In this document: positions 24,888 through 34,754 of the stretch, piece by piece | How the letters are laid out: each line of letters opens with the position of its first letter | Position numbering within the stretch: position 1 is the first letter of the stretch | Origin: Chroococcus sp. FPU101 | GTDB lineage: Bacteria; Cyanobacteriota; Cyanobacteriia; Cyanobacteriales; Microcystaceae | Direction: 5' to 3' | Length of the DNA: 64,000 nucleotides | Assembly: GCF_017312365.1 (NCBI RefSeq) | Contig: NZ_BLJI01000019.1 | Span: 1-64,000, forward strand | Program-made: the position numbers and the translations under genes | Notes under the pieces: model-generated | Databases searched by the model: none | The model's input: the letters and a program-made list of their open reading frames with translations, nothing else | What the model was told of the DNA's origin: nothing

Positions 24888-26664
24888 AAGTTTTATCCTG
24901 TGGTTGATTGAATTGGGCGTGTTGGAAAGGAACAATTGAAAAATGCTTATCTTCTTGATAGAGATTGAGTAGTTCTTGAGCAACGTTTTCTACATAAGAT
25001 TCAGAGATTGTGTAGGGCATCGGTCGCACAGTGCGTAACAATCTATGTAAGCTAAGAACTAGCCATTCTCCTTTTGCAAAAAAGTCGCCGAGAATTTCTC
25101 GATTATAAATCCACATATGTAAACAGGTTGCGGCTGCATGTAAAGTGCAGTACTTTTTAGCAATTTCAAAGAGTTCTGGTGATTGCTCATGACCATACTC
25201 AAATTTAGAATTGCTAATCTGTTCATCATGAGCATTTAATTCTTCTAAAACTAAATCACTCAAATCTAACAATTTTTCTAAAACGGTTGGCTCAACATCA
25301 GCCTGATTTTTTAAAGCTTTAAGTTGTTCAATCGCTATTTCTAAACCCTGTAAAGGATCATCAATGCCACGCCCAAAAAGTTCGAGTTTTTGCGGCTGGA
25401 ATGGAGGTACATTTTGATTTAAAGAAAAAATAGCCTCTAAGCGAGATTGAATTTTCTCCATTGTTTCTGCTTTTCTGCGAGAGCGATATTTAGTCAACTG
25501 ACGCAACTGAAGAATCAGGGCATGGAGATTTACCACTGTACTACCATCAAACATACTGATGATGGAGTTATCGCGTAAAACTTTTTGAAAAATACCTGCT
25601 TCGTGTTCTTCTCGCATATAAAAGCGAGATCCCAAAACCACATAAACATTATTAATCATGGTTTCGAGTTGAGTTGTGACGAAATATTTCACCACCGAAG
25701 CCCAGACGCTAAATTGTTCGGGAATGATATGGAACCCTCTAGCAGAACCGATCGTCTCACAATCACAAATTAGGATATCTAAAAACGCATCAACTAACGT
25801 TTTACGAGGTTGGGGCAGTTCCACCACCGTTTTATTATAGACAATACGCTTAGTGGCAAATCCTAGCGTTGTTCTAAGGGCGGTATCAGCAGCACCATGA
25901 GAAAACGTTGCACAGAGCATCCGCGTAATTTGGAAGCCTTTAAGAGCGAATTCTAAGCCATCTCCTTCTTCTTTAATGCGATGGGAGTCAGGAACAAAGC
26001 ACTCTTTAAAGCCAATGCCACTCATATCCGAACCGCGAATCCCGTGAGTTAGAATCTTCGGTAAGTTATAGTATTGATTCGGATCTAGTTCACGCTTATC
26101 TACCATAAACAGCGTTAAACATTTTGGCCCACCATTGGGATCAGTTTTCGCCAAAATATAACTTACTCCAGAGATTGTAGCGCGGTTAATCGGCCATTTT
26201 TCCCCATTGAGAATATATCCCCCTGGAACTTTTCTGGCGGTGAGGTCGCCTCCTACTAAATCACTTCCGTGAGCGCGTTCTGAATAGCCTAAACACATCG
26301 CCCCGTTTTCGTTTTTGATGTAGTGAGCGAGTTTTTGCTTTTGTTCCTCGGTTCCAGCCATCCAAGTAATAAATGACCAAAAAAGAGTAGTGAAGCTAAT
26401 TCCAATGGTTTGATCTCGACGACTGAGAACCCGAACGAAAGCGACAAACTCTTCAAAGGAGGTAAATTCACCGCTACAGTCAGCAGGGACGTAGTAATGT
26501 TGTAGTTTCCAATTGTAGAGCCAGTTTAGTTCTTGTTCTGGAAATGCCTCTTGTTCATCTAGTTCGACAACCCGTTTGTATGACATCACACTATCGGGGT
26601 TGAGAGGATCTCCTAAATCTTTTTCGAGTGCTTCGGCAATCCAATATTGCTTGAGCTTGTGCAT
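24856..26664 (-). CDS. Acyl-CoA-dehydrogenase-like flavoprotein, probably acting on ACP-bound acyl chains
   Basis: The 602-residue protein has the acyl-CoA dehydrogenase fold: YSERAHGSDLVGGDLTARKVPGGYILNGEKWPINRAT (FAD/substrate region, about 124-160), GIRGSDMSGIGFKECFVP, and a C-terminal helical domain with MFDGSTVVNLHAL. The place of the catalytic Glu in YEGT of typical members is Asp373 here. It is about 200 residues longer than standard enzymes at the C-terminus. Its end overlaps the ACP gene by 32 nt. Cyanobacteria generally lack beta-oxidation, so biosynthetic desaturation of an ACP-bound chain is the likelier role; this is inference. Confidence 0.8.
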   Translation of the reverse strand: MHKLKQYWIAEALEKDLGDPLNPDSVMSYKRVVELDEQEAFPEQELNWLYNWKLQHYYVPADCSGEFTSFEEFVAFVRVLSRRDQTIGISFTTLFWSFITWMAGTEEQKQKLAHYIKNENGAMCLGYSERAHGSDLVGGDLTARKVPGGYILNGEKWPINRATISGVSYILAKTDPNGGPKCLTLFMVDKRELDPNQYYNLPKILTHGIRGSDMSGIGFKECFVPDSHRIKEEGDGLEFALKGFQITRMLCATFSHGAADTALRTTLGFATKRIVYNKTVVELPQPRKTLVDAFLDILICDCETIGSARGFHIIPEQFSVWASVVKYFVTTQLETMINNVYVVLGSRFYMREEHEAGIFQKVLRDNSIISMFDGSTVVNLHALILQLRQLTKYRSRRKAETMEKIQSRLEAIFSLNQNVPPFQPQKLELFGRGIDDPLQGLEIAIEQLKALKNQADVEPTVLEKLLDLSDLVLEELNAHDEQISNSKFEYGHEQSPELFEIAKKYCTLHAAATCLHMWIYNREILGDFFAKGEWLVLSLHRLLRTVRPMPYTISESYVENVAQELLNLYQEDKHFSIVPFQHAQFNQPQDKTYANPELQLQA

Positions 26665-26900
26665 AAACCCTCATCGGTTAGATCAACTTTTTTTGTAACT
26701 ATCTTCAACACAATCACAAAGCAAAAGGCTCGATAGTTTACAAAAATTAGCATACATTCTAGCTACATTTATTCAAAGGCGCAAGCGGAACATTAACGAT
26801 TTTGATTGATTATTATTAGATTTCCCAAGGTAAAGGTCTTTCTTTGACAAAAAAATTAAAAGTGTCGAAAATACGCGATAACCCGTAGTTAAAATCTATC

Positions 26901-28031
26901 TTACTTTAATTGAGAATAGACAAAATTCGTAAAACTACCCTCATTGAGTTTGTGCCAAGCATAAATTCTAGTTCGGAACTGTTTCCACTCTTCATATACG
27001 GCTTTAAAATCGGCATCTTTGGCGGCAAACTCGTCATAAATAGCAAAAGCGGCTTGCTCTGCTGCGGTTAAAATTTCTGGACTATAAGCACGGACTTGGG
27101 TTCCACTGGTTAAAAGTCGTTGTAGGGCTTCATTATTACGAGAATCATAACGAGCTAACATGGTTGTATTCGCTTCAAAAGTGGCTGTATAAATCGCTTC
27201 TTGATATTGAGGGGGCAACTTTTTCCATTCATTCAAGTTAATTTGTAGCTCTAAAGTGGCTCCTGGTTCCCACCAGCCAGGATAATAATAATACTTAGCA
27301 ACTCTATTTAGTCCTAGTTTTTCATCATCATAAGGCCCAACCCATTCAGCAGCATCAATAGCACCTGTTTGCAAGGCCTGAAAAATCTCGCCACCAGGTA
27401 AACTTTGGACGGTTACGCCTAGTTTTGACATGACTTGCCCCCCTAAGCCTGGAATCCGCATTTTTAAGCCCTTGAGGTCATTCACAGATGAAACTTCTTT
27501 ACGAAACCATCCCCCCATCTGCGTTCCCGTATTACCGCAAGGGAACTCAATCACATTAAATTTATTGGCGTAGATTTCCTGTAATCTCTTTAAACCGCCT
27601 CCCTCATACAACCACGCGTTCTGTTGTTGTGCGGTTAAGCCAAAGGGAACAGTTGTACCAAAAGCGAGAACAGGACTTTTACCAACATAGTAATAGGATG
27701 CAGTATGCCCACACTGTACTGCTCCTTGGGAAACGACATTAAGAACTTCTAAGGCGGGGGCTATTTCTCCAGCAGCACGCGGCGTAATCTTAAATTTACC
27801 GTTCGTGAGGGCAGCAACCCGATCAGCTAAAACAGTTGCACCCCCAAAAATTGTATCGAGTGAAGGGGGCCAACTGGTCGCCATTTGCCATTGAATATTA
27901 GGTAAATTAGCAGTGTCTGCTGTTTGTCCTGTAGTTTGATTTTGAGCCGCTTGACATCCACCGACGATCGTAACTCCTGTAGCAGCCATCGCACTCCTTG
28001 AAAAAGCCCTCACCAACGCTCGACGTTTCAT
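26901..28031 (-). CDS. TRAP transporter solute-binding protein (DctP family, TakP-like)
   Basis: The 376-residue lipoprotein has an RR-containing signal region and lipobox ([20 protein letters not shown] then VGGCQAAQ), then a DctP domain: [86 protein letters not shown]. The last motifs are those of TakP-type binders for pyruvate and other 2-oxo acids. It delivers substrate to the membrane subunits encoded divergently at 28138-30104, with a 106-nt shared promoter region. Related cyanobacterial systems transport glutamate (Gtr), so the substrate stays open. Confidence 0.88.
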   Translation of the reverse strand: MKRRALVRAFSRSAMAATGVTIVGGCQAAQNQTTGQTADTANLPNIQWQMATSWPPSLDTIFGGATVLADRVAALTNGKFKITPRAAGEIAPALEVLNVVSQGAVQCGHTASYYYVGKSPVLAFGTTVPFGLTAQQQNAWLYEGGGLKRLQEIYANKFNVIEFPCGNTGTQMGGWFRKEVSSVNDLKGLKMRIPGLGGQVMSKLGVTVQSLPGGEIFQALQTGAIDAAEWVGPYDDEKLGLNRVAKYYYYPGWWEPGATLELQINLNEWKKLPPQYQEAIYTATFEANTTMLARYDSRNNEALQRLLTSGTQVRAYSPEILTAAEQAAFAIYDEFAAKDADFKAVYEEWKQFRTRIYAWHKLNEGSFTNFVYSQLK

Positions 28032-28137
28032 ATGTTAAGTAACAGCACAGATTCACAATAAGATTTTTTCAGAATATCATGAGATGATCCTTCAAGAACG
28101 GTAGAATGGGGTATTTGCTTAATCTGTATTATGTGGT

Positions 28138-28761
28138 ATGCGCGACTCTCGAAGATTCCCTAAAATTCGTTCGCTGCTAAAATTATCGAATGCGATCGAT
28201 ACTTTTACTGATAAGTTAGAAGGGCTTTTGAATTGGCTTGTTTTATTAACGGTTGGTGTGGGTTTTTATAACGTTATTGCTCGCTATATTGGGCGTTTTA
28301 TTGGTGTAACGTTATCTTCTAATGTTTTTATTGAGCTTCAATGGTATCTATTTTCGATTGTTTTTTTACTCGGCTTTGCTTATATCCTAAAACATGGCGA
28401 AAATGTACGAGTCGATTTTTTATATGCTAATTTTACGGAAAAACAGCGATCGCTTATTGATTTTTTAGGAACAATTCTTTTTTTAATCCCGTTTTGTCTA
28501 ATTGGAATTTGGGTCACTTTTAATCCCGTTTTACAATCTTGGGGATATTTACCGAATGGAACCTGGGGAGATTGGGAAGTGTCTTCTGATGCTGATGGTT
28601 TACCCCGCGCACCGATTAAAACCATGCTTCCTATCGGTTTATTTTTGCTGCTGATTCAAAGCATTTCTCAAGCGATCAAATATCTTGCCGTCTTACTGGG
28701 CTATCAAACAGTTGCAGAACGGATTCGTCTTGAAACTTCCGAAAACATTAACATCGAATAG
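28138..28761 (+). CDS. TRAP transporter small permease (DctQ family)
   Basis: The 207-residue protein has four membrane helices and the DctQ pattern, including [31 protein letters not shown] (about residues 64-95). A conserved extra loop rich in Trp/Gly ([33 protein letters not shown]-like, about 128-160) is typical of the mannitol/2-oxoacid branch. It couples the binding protein to the large permease. The large subunit starts 8 nt after its stop with a GAGG ribosome-binding site. It is divergent from its binding protein gene. Confidence 0.92.
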   Translation: MRDSRRFPKIRSLLKLSNAIDTFTDKLEGLLNWLVLLTVGVGFYNVIARYIGRFIGVTLSSNVFIELQWYLFSIVFLLGFAYILKHGENVRVDFLYANFTEKQRSLIDFLGTILFLIPFCLIGIWVTFNPVLQSWGYLPNGTWGDWEVSSDADGLPRAPIKTMLPIGLFLLLIQSISQAIKYLAVLLGYQTVAERIRLETSENINIE

Positions 28762-28769
28762 AGGAAAAA

Positions 28770-30104
28770 ATGGGCTTTGAATGGCTGGCGATTTTAATGT
28801 TTGTAGGCTTTTTCATTATTTTAATGAGTGGCTATCCCGTCGCTTTTTCGTTTGCAGGAACAGCGATCGTTTTTGGACTCATTGGTTTAATGGTAGGAGC
28901 TTTTGATCTAAATCGATTACTGTTGTTACCGAATATTTGGTTCGGTACGATGTCTAATTTTACGCTCCTAGCAATTCCTTATTTTGTTTTTTTAGGAGCA
29001 GTTTTAGAAAAATCTGGATTAGCCGAAGAATTACTAGAAACCCTTGGTATTATATTAGGACGGTTACGGGGGGGACTTGCTTTAGCCGTTGTCATTGTGG
29101 GAACTCTGCTGGCTGCGACTACTGGTGTTGTTGCTGCTACTGTGATTGTAATGGGAATGCTGTCACTTCCTGTCATGTTGCGATATGGTTATGATAAGAA
29201 GTTGGCGGCGGGTGTTATTGTTGCTTCAGGTACCCTAGCCCAACTCATTCCCCCCAGTTTAGTTTTAGTAATTCTCAGTGATCAAATTGGGGTATCAGTC
29301 GGCGACTTATTTCTAGGGGCATTAATTCCTGGTTTGATGCTATCGGGTTCTTATTTGCTCTACATTGTCGGTTTAGCTGTGTTTAAACCTGAAATGGTTC
29401 CCGCATTACCCTCTGATTTAGTCAATCTTAAAAGAAAAGATTTAACACAAAAAATATTAAAAGCTGTTATTCCACCGATTTTATTAATATTTATCGTTCT
29501 CGGTAGTATTTTCTTTGGTTTAGCCACTCCCACTGAAGCGGGTGCTGTCGGTGCCGTCGGTGCTTGTCTACTGGCTTTTTTCAACAAACGTTTAACCCCT
29601 CAACTACTGCAAGATGCTGCCCATGCAACGGCTGTGATTACTGCTTTAGTTTTGATGATTTTGTTTTGTTCTTCTTTATTTGGCTTAGTATTTGATGCTT
29701 TGGGTGGAAAAACCTTAATTACTAGCTTGCTGACTGGTTTACCTGGGGGATATTTGGGCTTTATCATTGTTAGTAATATTGCGATTTTTCTGTTGGGTGT
29801 TTTTCTAGAATTTATCGAAATTTGTTTTATTGCAATGCCTTTATTTGTTCCTGCAGCACAAGCATTAGGAATTGATATGGTATGGTTTGGCGTGGTAATG
29901 GCAATTAATTTACAAACGGCTTTTATTTCTCCTCCAGTAGGTTTTTCGTTGTTTTACCTGCAAAGTGTCGCCCCCAAAGAGATCAGTACATTAGAAATTC
30001 ATAAAAGTGCGCTTCCGTTTATGGTGCTACAGTTTATTGTGTTAGTCATTGTCATGATCTTTCCACAAACAGTACGCTGGTTAATCGATCTTTCTTCTGT
30101 TTAA
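28770..30104 (+). CDS. TRAP transporter large permease (DctM family)
   Basis: The 444-residue protein is the ion-coupled channel subunit: [21 protein letters not shown] at the start, [43 protein letters not shown] (the conserved S-P-P region), [42 protein letters not shown] and [21 protein letters not shown]. About 12 helices are expected. It forms an operon with the small subunit and moves the acid with Na+ in other characterised systems. The transporter is complete: P, Q and M are all intact. Confidence 0.95.
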   Translation: MGFEWLAILMFVGFFIILMSGYPVAFSFAGTAIVFGLIGLMVGAFDLNRLLLLPNIWFGTMSNFTLLAIPYFVFLGAVLEKSGLAEELLETLGIILGRLRGGLALAVVIVGTLLAATTGVVAATVIVMGMLSLPVMLRYGYDKKLAAGVIVASGTLAQLIPPSLVLVILSDQIGVSVGDLFLGALIPGLMLSGSYLLYIVGLAVFKPEMVPALPSDLVNLKRKDLTQKILKAVIPPILLIFIVLGSIFFGLATPTEAGAVGAVGACLLAFFNKRLTPQLLQDAAHATAVITALVLMILFCSSLFGLVFDALGGKTLITSLLTGLPGGYLGFIIVSNIAIFLLGVFLEFIEICFIAMPLFVPAAQALGIDMVWFGVVMAINLQTAFISPPVGFSLFYLQSVAPKEISTLEIHKSALPFMVLQFIVLVIVMIFPQTVRWLIDLSSV

Positions 30105-30213
30105 AAGGATCAAAACCCAGATTCATCAACTGTAACCACTGATGACGATAGAAACTGCTAGGATCAAAAAAGATTAACCAATTCTCTACTAATCACAATT
30201 TAACTAAAGACGA

Positions 30214-30978
30214 ATGGGAAGCGATACGATTACCTTACTCTCAAAACGAGAAATTGAAAAAATGCGCCGCGCTGGAATACTTGCCGCGCAACTTTTAGAT
30301 CATTTAGCCCCGATGGTTCAACCTGGTGTGAGTACCCTAGAATTAAATGATGAGGCCGAACGCTGGACACAAGCACATGGGGCAAAAAGCGCGCCGTTAG
30401 GATATCATGGCTTTCCTAAGTCGATTTGTACAAGCGTTAATGAAGTGATTTGTCACGGTATCCCCAATGAAAAACAAATTTTACAAGATGGGGATATCAT
30501 TAATATCGATGTGACACCGATTTTAGATGGTTATTACGGTGATACTTCCAAAACTTTTTTTGTGGGTACTCCTTCCTCAACTGCGAAAAAGTTGGTAGAA
30601 GTGACAGAAGAATGCCTTAGACGGGGCATCGCAGCAGTTAAACCTAATGGTAAAATCGGCGATATTGGGGCAGCCATTCAGGAATACGCCGAAGCACAAG
30701 GTTTTTCAGTGGTACGAGATTTTGTCGGACATGGGATTAGTAATATTTTTCATACTGCCCCACAAATTCCTCACTATGGAACAAAGGGAAAAGGAAAGCG
30801 TTTACGCCCAGGAATGGTCTTTACCATCGAACCGATGATTAATGAGGGGACTTGGGAAGCAATGATTTTAGAGGATAAATGGACGGCCATTACTAAAGAT
30901 GGTAAATTATCAGCACAATTTGAACATACTCTCGCTGTTACAGAAGATGGCGTAGAGATTCTAACTTTACCCGAATAA
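30214..30978 (+). CDS. map: Methionine aminopeptidase type I
   Basis: The 254-residue enzyme removes the N-terminal Met from nascent proteins. The metal ligands are visible: GDIINIDVTPILDGYYGDTSKTF (two Asp), FVGHGISNIFH (His), FTIEPMINEG (Glu) and FEHTLAVTEDG (Glu). The short N-terminus without a zinc-finger extension marks type Ia. It stands alone, 109 nt after the TRAP operon, and is followed directly by a palindrome that can end both this gene and the convergent one. Confidence 0.95.
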   Translation: MGSDTITLLSKREIEKMRRAGILAAQLLDHLAPMVQPGVSTLELNDEAERWTQAHGAKSAPLGYHGFPKSICTSVNEVICHGIPNEKQILQDGDIINIDVTPILDGYYGDTSKTFFVGTPSSTAKKLVEVTEECLRRGIAAVKPNGKIGDIGAAIQEYAEAQGFSVVRDFVGHGISNIFHTAPQIPHYGTKGKGKRLRPGMVFTIEPMINEGTWEAMILEDKWTAITKDGKLSAQFEHTLAVTEDGVEILTLPE

Positions 30979-31001
30979 AAAAAGGGTTTGGCGACCAAAC
31001 C
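30977..31001 (-). terminator. Terminator palindrome between map and the DUF3727 gene
   Basis: GGTTTGG (30985-30991) pairs with CCAAACC (30995-31001) across a 3-nt CGA loop. On the minus strand the stem is followed by seven T, so it terminates the DUF3727 gene. It is a shortened relative of the repeats at 11571 and 51735. Confidence 0.65.
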
Positions 31002-31005
31002 TGTT

Positions 31006-31082
31006 ACAGTCATCAGTCCTTAGTTACCAGTAATCAGTATGAAAGTAGATTTGACTGTTTTACTAATTACTGTTTACTGATT
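31006..31082. repeat. Degenerate CAGT-rich intergenic repeat with inverted ends
   Basis: The stretch is made of variants of CAGTCATCAGTC / ACCAGTAATCAGT, and AATCAGTA (31032-31039) is mirrored by TACTGATT (31075-31082). Similar CAGT-rich tracts occur between genes in many cyanobacteria. No gene is present here. Confidence 0.35.
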
Positions 31083-31083
31083 C

Positions 31084-31674
31084 TTAGTTTTCCTCCATTT
31101 CATCGAATAATAATTCCTCCAGAATGGTTTGCATTCGCTCGTCTTCTGGAGAAACGAGTTCAACATTTCCCGACGCGTCACATTTAGCGAGAAATAGAAG
31201 AGGATCGAGAGGGGTATAAATAGAGTACTTTTGTTCTTCAGAGTAGAAACTGGCTAGATCTTGTAACTCTTCGGGTTCAGAGGTGGGCTGTCCTTCTAAA
31301 TCTATTTCTAAAGTTAGAATTTTATCTTCTTCTAGTGGTGGCAATTCTCCACTCACCGTTAGGGTATAGGCGGTATATTTTAAAATCAAGTTTTGTTCAG
31401 CTAAAACGGCTTTAGCATCAGCAAAAATCTTTTCTATTTCTTCGTGATCTTCTATTAAAAAAGCGTCTGATATGTCTTCTTCTTCGCTGTCTTCATCATC
31501 CCACGCGAGGATAACAACGGGGATATCTACAGGCATCAACAGAAGATACAAAAGATCGTCCGTTTCCTTAGAATTTTCGATATAGCATTCTAACGAGCGC
31601 CCATATTCATCCTTGAGAGTAACTTTTTCAACATCGTCTAGTTCATTATCTTGGTTGAATTGAGATGAGGACAT
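31084..31674 (-). CDS. DUF3727 family protein, acidic
   Basis: The 196-residue, strongly acidic protein matches the cyanobacterial/plastid DUF3727 family with a DUF1292-like start: VTLKDEYGRSLECYIENS, then DLLYLLLMPVDIPVVILAWDDEDSEEE, and EQKYSIYTPLDPLLFLAKCD near residue 150. Family members have no assigned biochemical role. It lies 45 nt downstream of surE on the same strand, so it may share its transcript. Length is normal and nothing is broken. Confidence 0.85.
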   Translation of the reverse strand: MSSSQFNQDNELDDVEKVTLKDEYGRSLECYIENSKETDDLLYLLLMPVDIPVVILAWDDEDSEEEDISDAFLIEDHEEIEKIFADAKAVLAEQNLILKYTAYTLTVSGELPPLEEDKILTLEIDLEGQPTSEPEELQDLASFYSEEQKYSIYTPLDPLLFLAKCDASGNVELVSPEDERMQTILEELLFDEMEEN

Positions 31675-31719
31675 AGAATTCTAACTTAACAGTGATTGAA
31701 TCAGATTATCATAATGTGG

Positions 31720-32544
31720 CTAAAGATTGGGAAACCAACCTGCTTGATTCAGATATTCAAAACTTTGTACATCAGTCAGATTATATTGTAAAGGAGTAAT
31801 ACTAATATAATTTTCTCGAATCGCTTCAACATCAGTGAGAATATCAGGATTTAGATGAAGATGATCGGGTTGTTTTAAGTCTTCAATGGCTTCACCCACT
31901 AACCAGTAATAACATTTACCATGAGGATCGAAGCGTTTTTCAAAGGTTTCGACATAACGACGGATTCCTTGACGTGTTATCTTAATTCCTGCTATTTTTT
32001 CGGCGGGAATGGCGGGAATATTAATATTAAGTAAAGTCGCTTCAGGGAATGGAGAATCAGTTAATTTTGTCAAGAAATTTGTGACAAAATCAGCAGCCGT
32101 CTGAAAATGTCGATCGGTATAACTTGCTAAACTGACAGCTACGCTAGGAATGCTATAAAATAAACCTTCCATTGCGGCTGAAACAGTACCCGAATAGAGA
32201 ATATCTGTCCCTAAATTGGAACCGTGATTAATTCCTGCTAAGACAAAATCAGGACGATAATCTAAAACGGATTGGACACTTAAAGCAAATTTAACACAAT
32301 CAGCAGGCGTTCCCGAACAAGACCAAGCGACAACACTGGGATGAAAAATATCTTGTACTGTTTCGACGCGGATCGGTTGATGTAAGGTTAAACCATGACC
32401 TGTAGCAGATCTTTCTCGGTTGGGACAGACGATCGTAATTTGATGCCCTGCTTCTGCTAAAGTATTGGCTAAGGCGCGAATACCTAGGGCAAAAATACCA
32501 TCATCATTACTGATGAGAAGTTTTAAGGGTTTCTCTTGGGACAT
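31720..32544 (-). CDS. surE: 5'-nucleotidase SurE
   Basis: The 274-residue protein has the SurE signature [21 protein letters not shown], with the metal-binding Asp-Asp, followed by [28 protein letters not shown] and [26 protein letters not shown]. SurE is a divalent-metal nucleoside monophosphatase, important for stationary-phase survival in other bacteria. It precedes the DUF3727 gene with a 45-nt gap. Confidence 0.95.
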   Translation of the reverse strand: MSQEKPLKLLISNDDGIFALGIRALANTLAEAGHQITIVCPNRERSATGHGLTLHQPIRVETVQDIFHPSVVAWSCSGTPADCVKFALSVQSVLDYRPDFVLAGINHGSNLGTDILYSGTVSAAMEGLFYSIPSVAVSLASYTDRHFQTAADFVTNFLTKLTDSPFPEATLLNINIPAIPAEKIAGIKITRQGIRRYVETFEKRFDPHGKCYYWLVGEAIEDLKQPDHLHLNPDILTDVEAIRENYISITPLQYNLTDVQSFEYLNQAGWFPNL

Positions 32545-32653
32545 TCAAGATTGAGATTTGCTGAGGGTCTATACATCATTGATCATGACACATTTTTTAA
32601 TAATTAATCTTGAAATTGTCTTGTATAAAACTGAGCATATTTACCATTATGTG

Positions 32654-34330
32654 CTAGTACTCCTCATGGGTTCCAGATTCAATAATTTGTCCTCCTTCAA
32701 GTACAAAAATTCGGTCAGCCCTGCGTACTGTTGCTAATCTATGGGCAATCACAAAAACCGTTCGCTCTTTCATGATCCGTTCTAAGGCTTCTTGTACTAA
32801 AGCTTCTGATTCTGAATCTAGAGCAGAAGTCGCCTCATCTAAAATTAGAATTCTTGGATTAGCTAAAATCGCCCTAGCAATCGCTAGTCTTTGTTTTTGT
32901 CCACCCGATAAATTAACGCCTCTTTCCCCTAAATAACTGTAATAGCCTTGCGGTAATTCACTGATAAATTGATGGGCATTTGCAATTTTTGCCGCTTGTT
33001 CAATGTCTTTTATATCTATCTCTGTTTTACCAAAAGCAATATTATCTAAAATAGTTCCAGAGAAGATCACATTATCTTGCAAAACCATCGAAATTTGTTG
33101 TCTTAAACTTTTTAAAGTTACATTTTTGATATTAAAGCAATCGACGAAAATCTCGCCCGCAATGGGATTATAAAAGCGTGGTAATAGATTAACCAGTGTA
33201 GTTTTACCTGCACCAGAAGCACCGACTAAGGCAATCATTTCACCAGGATATGCGATAAAATCAATGTTTTTTAAAACAGGTCGTTCTTCAGTATAGGCAA
33301 AACTCACCTGACGGTATTCTACTTTACCAGTCAGGGATGGTAAAGAGATCGCGTCTTTAGCTTCAGTAATTTTCGGTTGAATAGCGAGTAATTCAAAAAG
33401 ACGATCGCTTGATGCTTGACCTTCTTTAAAAATACTATAATCATTGGTTAGATGAGCAATGGGATCAAGTAACATCGCCACCGCAGCAATATAACTTAAA
33501 AAATTAATCCCTGTCAGGTTTCCGAGTGAGATTTGCCAACCTGCTAGAAGGAATAACACAACAATGCTCATTGCTTCAAGAAAACCCACAATAACAAACT
33601 GCAAAGCCTTAAATTTTTCGGCTTGATATTTAGCCCGTCGATTGGATTCAGATTCTTGTGAAAAACGTTGAGCATGATAATCTTCAGCCGCAAAAGCTTG
33701 TACTAAACGAATTCCGCTAAAAACTTCAATTAATAAAGCTGAAAGATTAGAAATTCTTTTTTGAGAACGTCGTGAAATTTCTAATAATTTTTCACCAAAA
33801 GCAGTAATAATAACCCCCATCAAGGGCGCAATGATCAACGCACCGAGCGTCAGTTGCCAGTTGATAAAAAACATATAGCCCATGACCACAATTAGCTGTA
33901 AAGTCGAAGGTATAAAATCATGAAAAAACTTTCTAACGACTTCACCAACTCGATCAACTTCTTCGGTAAGACGATAGGCAAGATCTCCTGTTTTATTGAT
34001 TTCAAAATAATCAATACTTAGTTTTTGGACATGGCTATAGACGGCATTACGAAGATCTAATGTTATTTTTAGGGCTGCATAGGACATCATCGAATCTTGA
34101 CCAAATTGAGCCACGCCACGAACTAAGAAAATAATTGCTGACACCCCTGCAAGATATGCGATCGCACCAACATCGCCAGCACCAATATATTTAGCCATTC
34201 GTCCGACTAACCAGGCTAAAATCGGCCAAAAAATGGTAAATATAATTGTACAGACTAAAGCCAGACTAATTCTTTGAGTCTGCGGACGAATATAGGGAAT
34301 TAGTTCCCAATAACTAGAACGAGTTTTCAC
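32654..34330 (-). CDS. ABC exporter (fused permease and ATPase), C-terminus frameshifted
   Basis: The 558-residue half-transporter has six membrane helices (about 18-300) and an ATPase domain (about 330-558): Walker A GASGAGKTTLVN, signature LSGGQKQRLAIARA, Walker B ILILDEATSALDSESEALV, and the H-loop VIAHRLATV. It is of the MsbA/LmrA type and would work as a dimer; substrate unknown. The frame stops abruptly at GTHEEY. Shifting by one base after GTHEE restores LLAHNGKYAQFYTRQFQD and a stop at 32604-32606, exactly the usual family ending. So a 1-nt deletion, or a sequencing error, has removed the last 18 or so residues; all catalytic motifs remain. Confidence 0.88.
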   Translation of the reverse strand: MKTRSSYWELIPYIRPQTQRISLALVCTIIFTIFWPILAWLVGRMAKYIGAGDVGAIAYLAGVSAIIFLVRGVAQFGQDSMMSYAALKITLDLRNAVYSHVQKLSIDYFEINKTGDLAYRLTEEVDRVGEVVRKFFHDFIPSTLQLIVVMGYMFFINWQLTLGALIIAPLMGVIITAFGEKLLEISRRSQKRISNLSALLIEVFSGIRLVQAFAAEDYHAQRFSQESESNRRAKYQAEKFKALQFVIVGFLEAMSIVVLFLLAGWQISLGNLTGINFLSYIAAVAMLLDPIAHLTNDYSIFKEGQASSDRLFELLAIQPKITEAKDAISLPSLTGKVEYRQVSFAYTEERPVLKNIDFIAYPGEMIALVGASGAGKTTLVNLLPRFYNPIAGEIFVDCFNIKNVTLKSLRQQISMVLQDNVIFSGTILDNIAFGKTEIDIKDIEQAAKIANAHQFISELPQGYYSYLGERGVNLSGGQKQRLAIARAILANPRILILDEATSALDSESEALVQEALERIMKERTVFVIAHRLATVRRADRIFVLEGGQIIESGTHEEY

Positions 34331-34555
34331 GCGTGGGTTAATGTAGATTCAAAAATATAGATTAAACTACAGTATATGTGGTCTGGGCGAATTTGCCAGA
34401 AAGATGTGCTGTCTAGATTTTTTGATTTTCTAAAGCGGTGGGAACGTTGATCGCTGTATACTGCCATTCGGTGTTAATTTTCTGCAATATTAGTACGGGT
34501 GAAAGTTTGATCGCGCTTGATCTTGTGGAAAATGTTATTACAATCAACTAGAGTT

Positions 34556-34735
34556 ATGAATGATCGATTTAGTTTTATTTTTAAAATCTTGATTTTTTCG
34601 GCTATTCTTTCCTATGGGGTCAAGTATGGAGGTCGCTTATTACCCCTTGAACCGAGTACAATTAATGCGTTGCTAGGAATTTCTGTTCCTCCTGCAATAA
34701 TGGGTTTAGCTCTCTGGTGGCGTAAAAAAAGCTAA
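34556..34735 (+). CDS. Small membrane protein of unknown function
   Basis: The 59-residue protein starting at MNDRFSFIFKILIFSAILSY has two hydrophobic stretches (about 6-20 and 37-53, ALLGISVPPAIMGLALWW) and ends with WRKKS. I recognise the general look of small conserved cyanobacterial membrane proteins but cannot name it. The frame is open to 34517; the Met at 34556 is chosen because the upstream residues do not look protein-like. It precedes the AI-2E permease gene by 19 nt, so they may be co-transcribed. Confidence 0.6.
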   Translation: MNDRFSFIFKILIFSAILSYGVKYGGRLLPLEPSTINALLGISVPPAIMGLALWWRKKS

Positions 34736-34754
34736 TGGTTGCAGTATATCGTCT

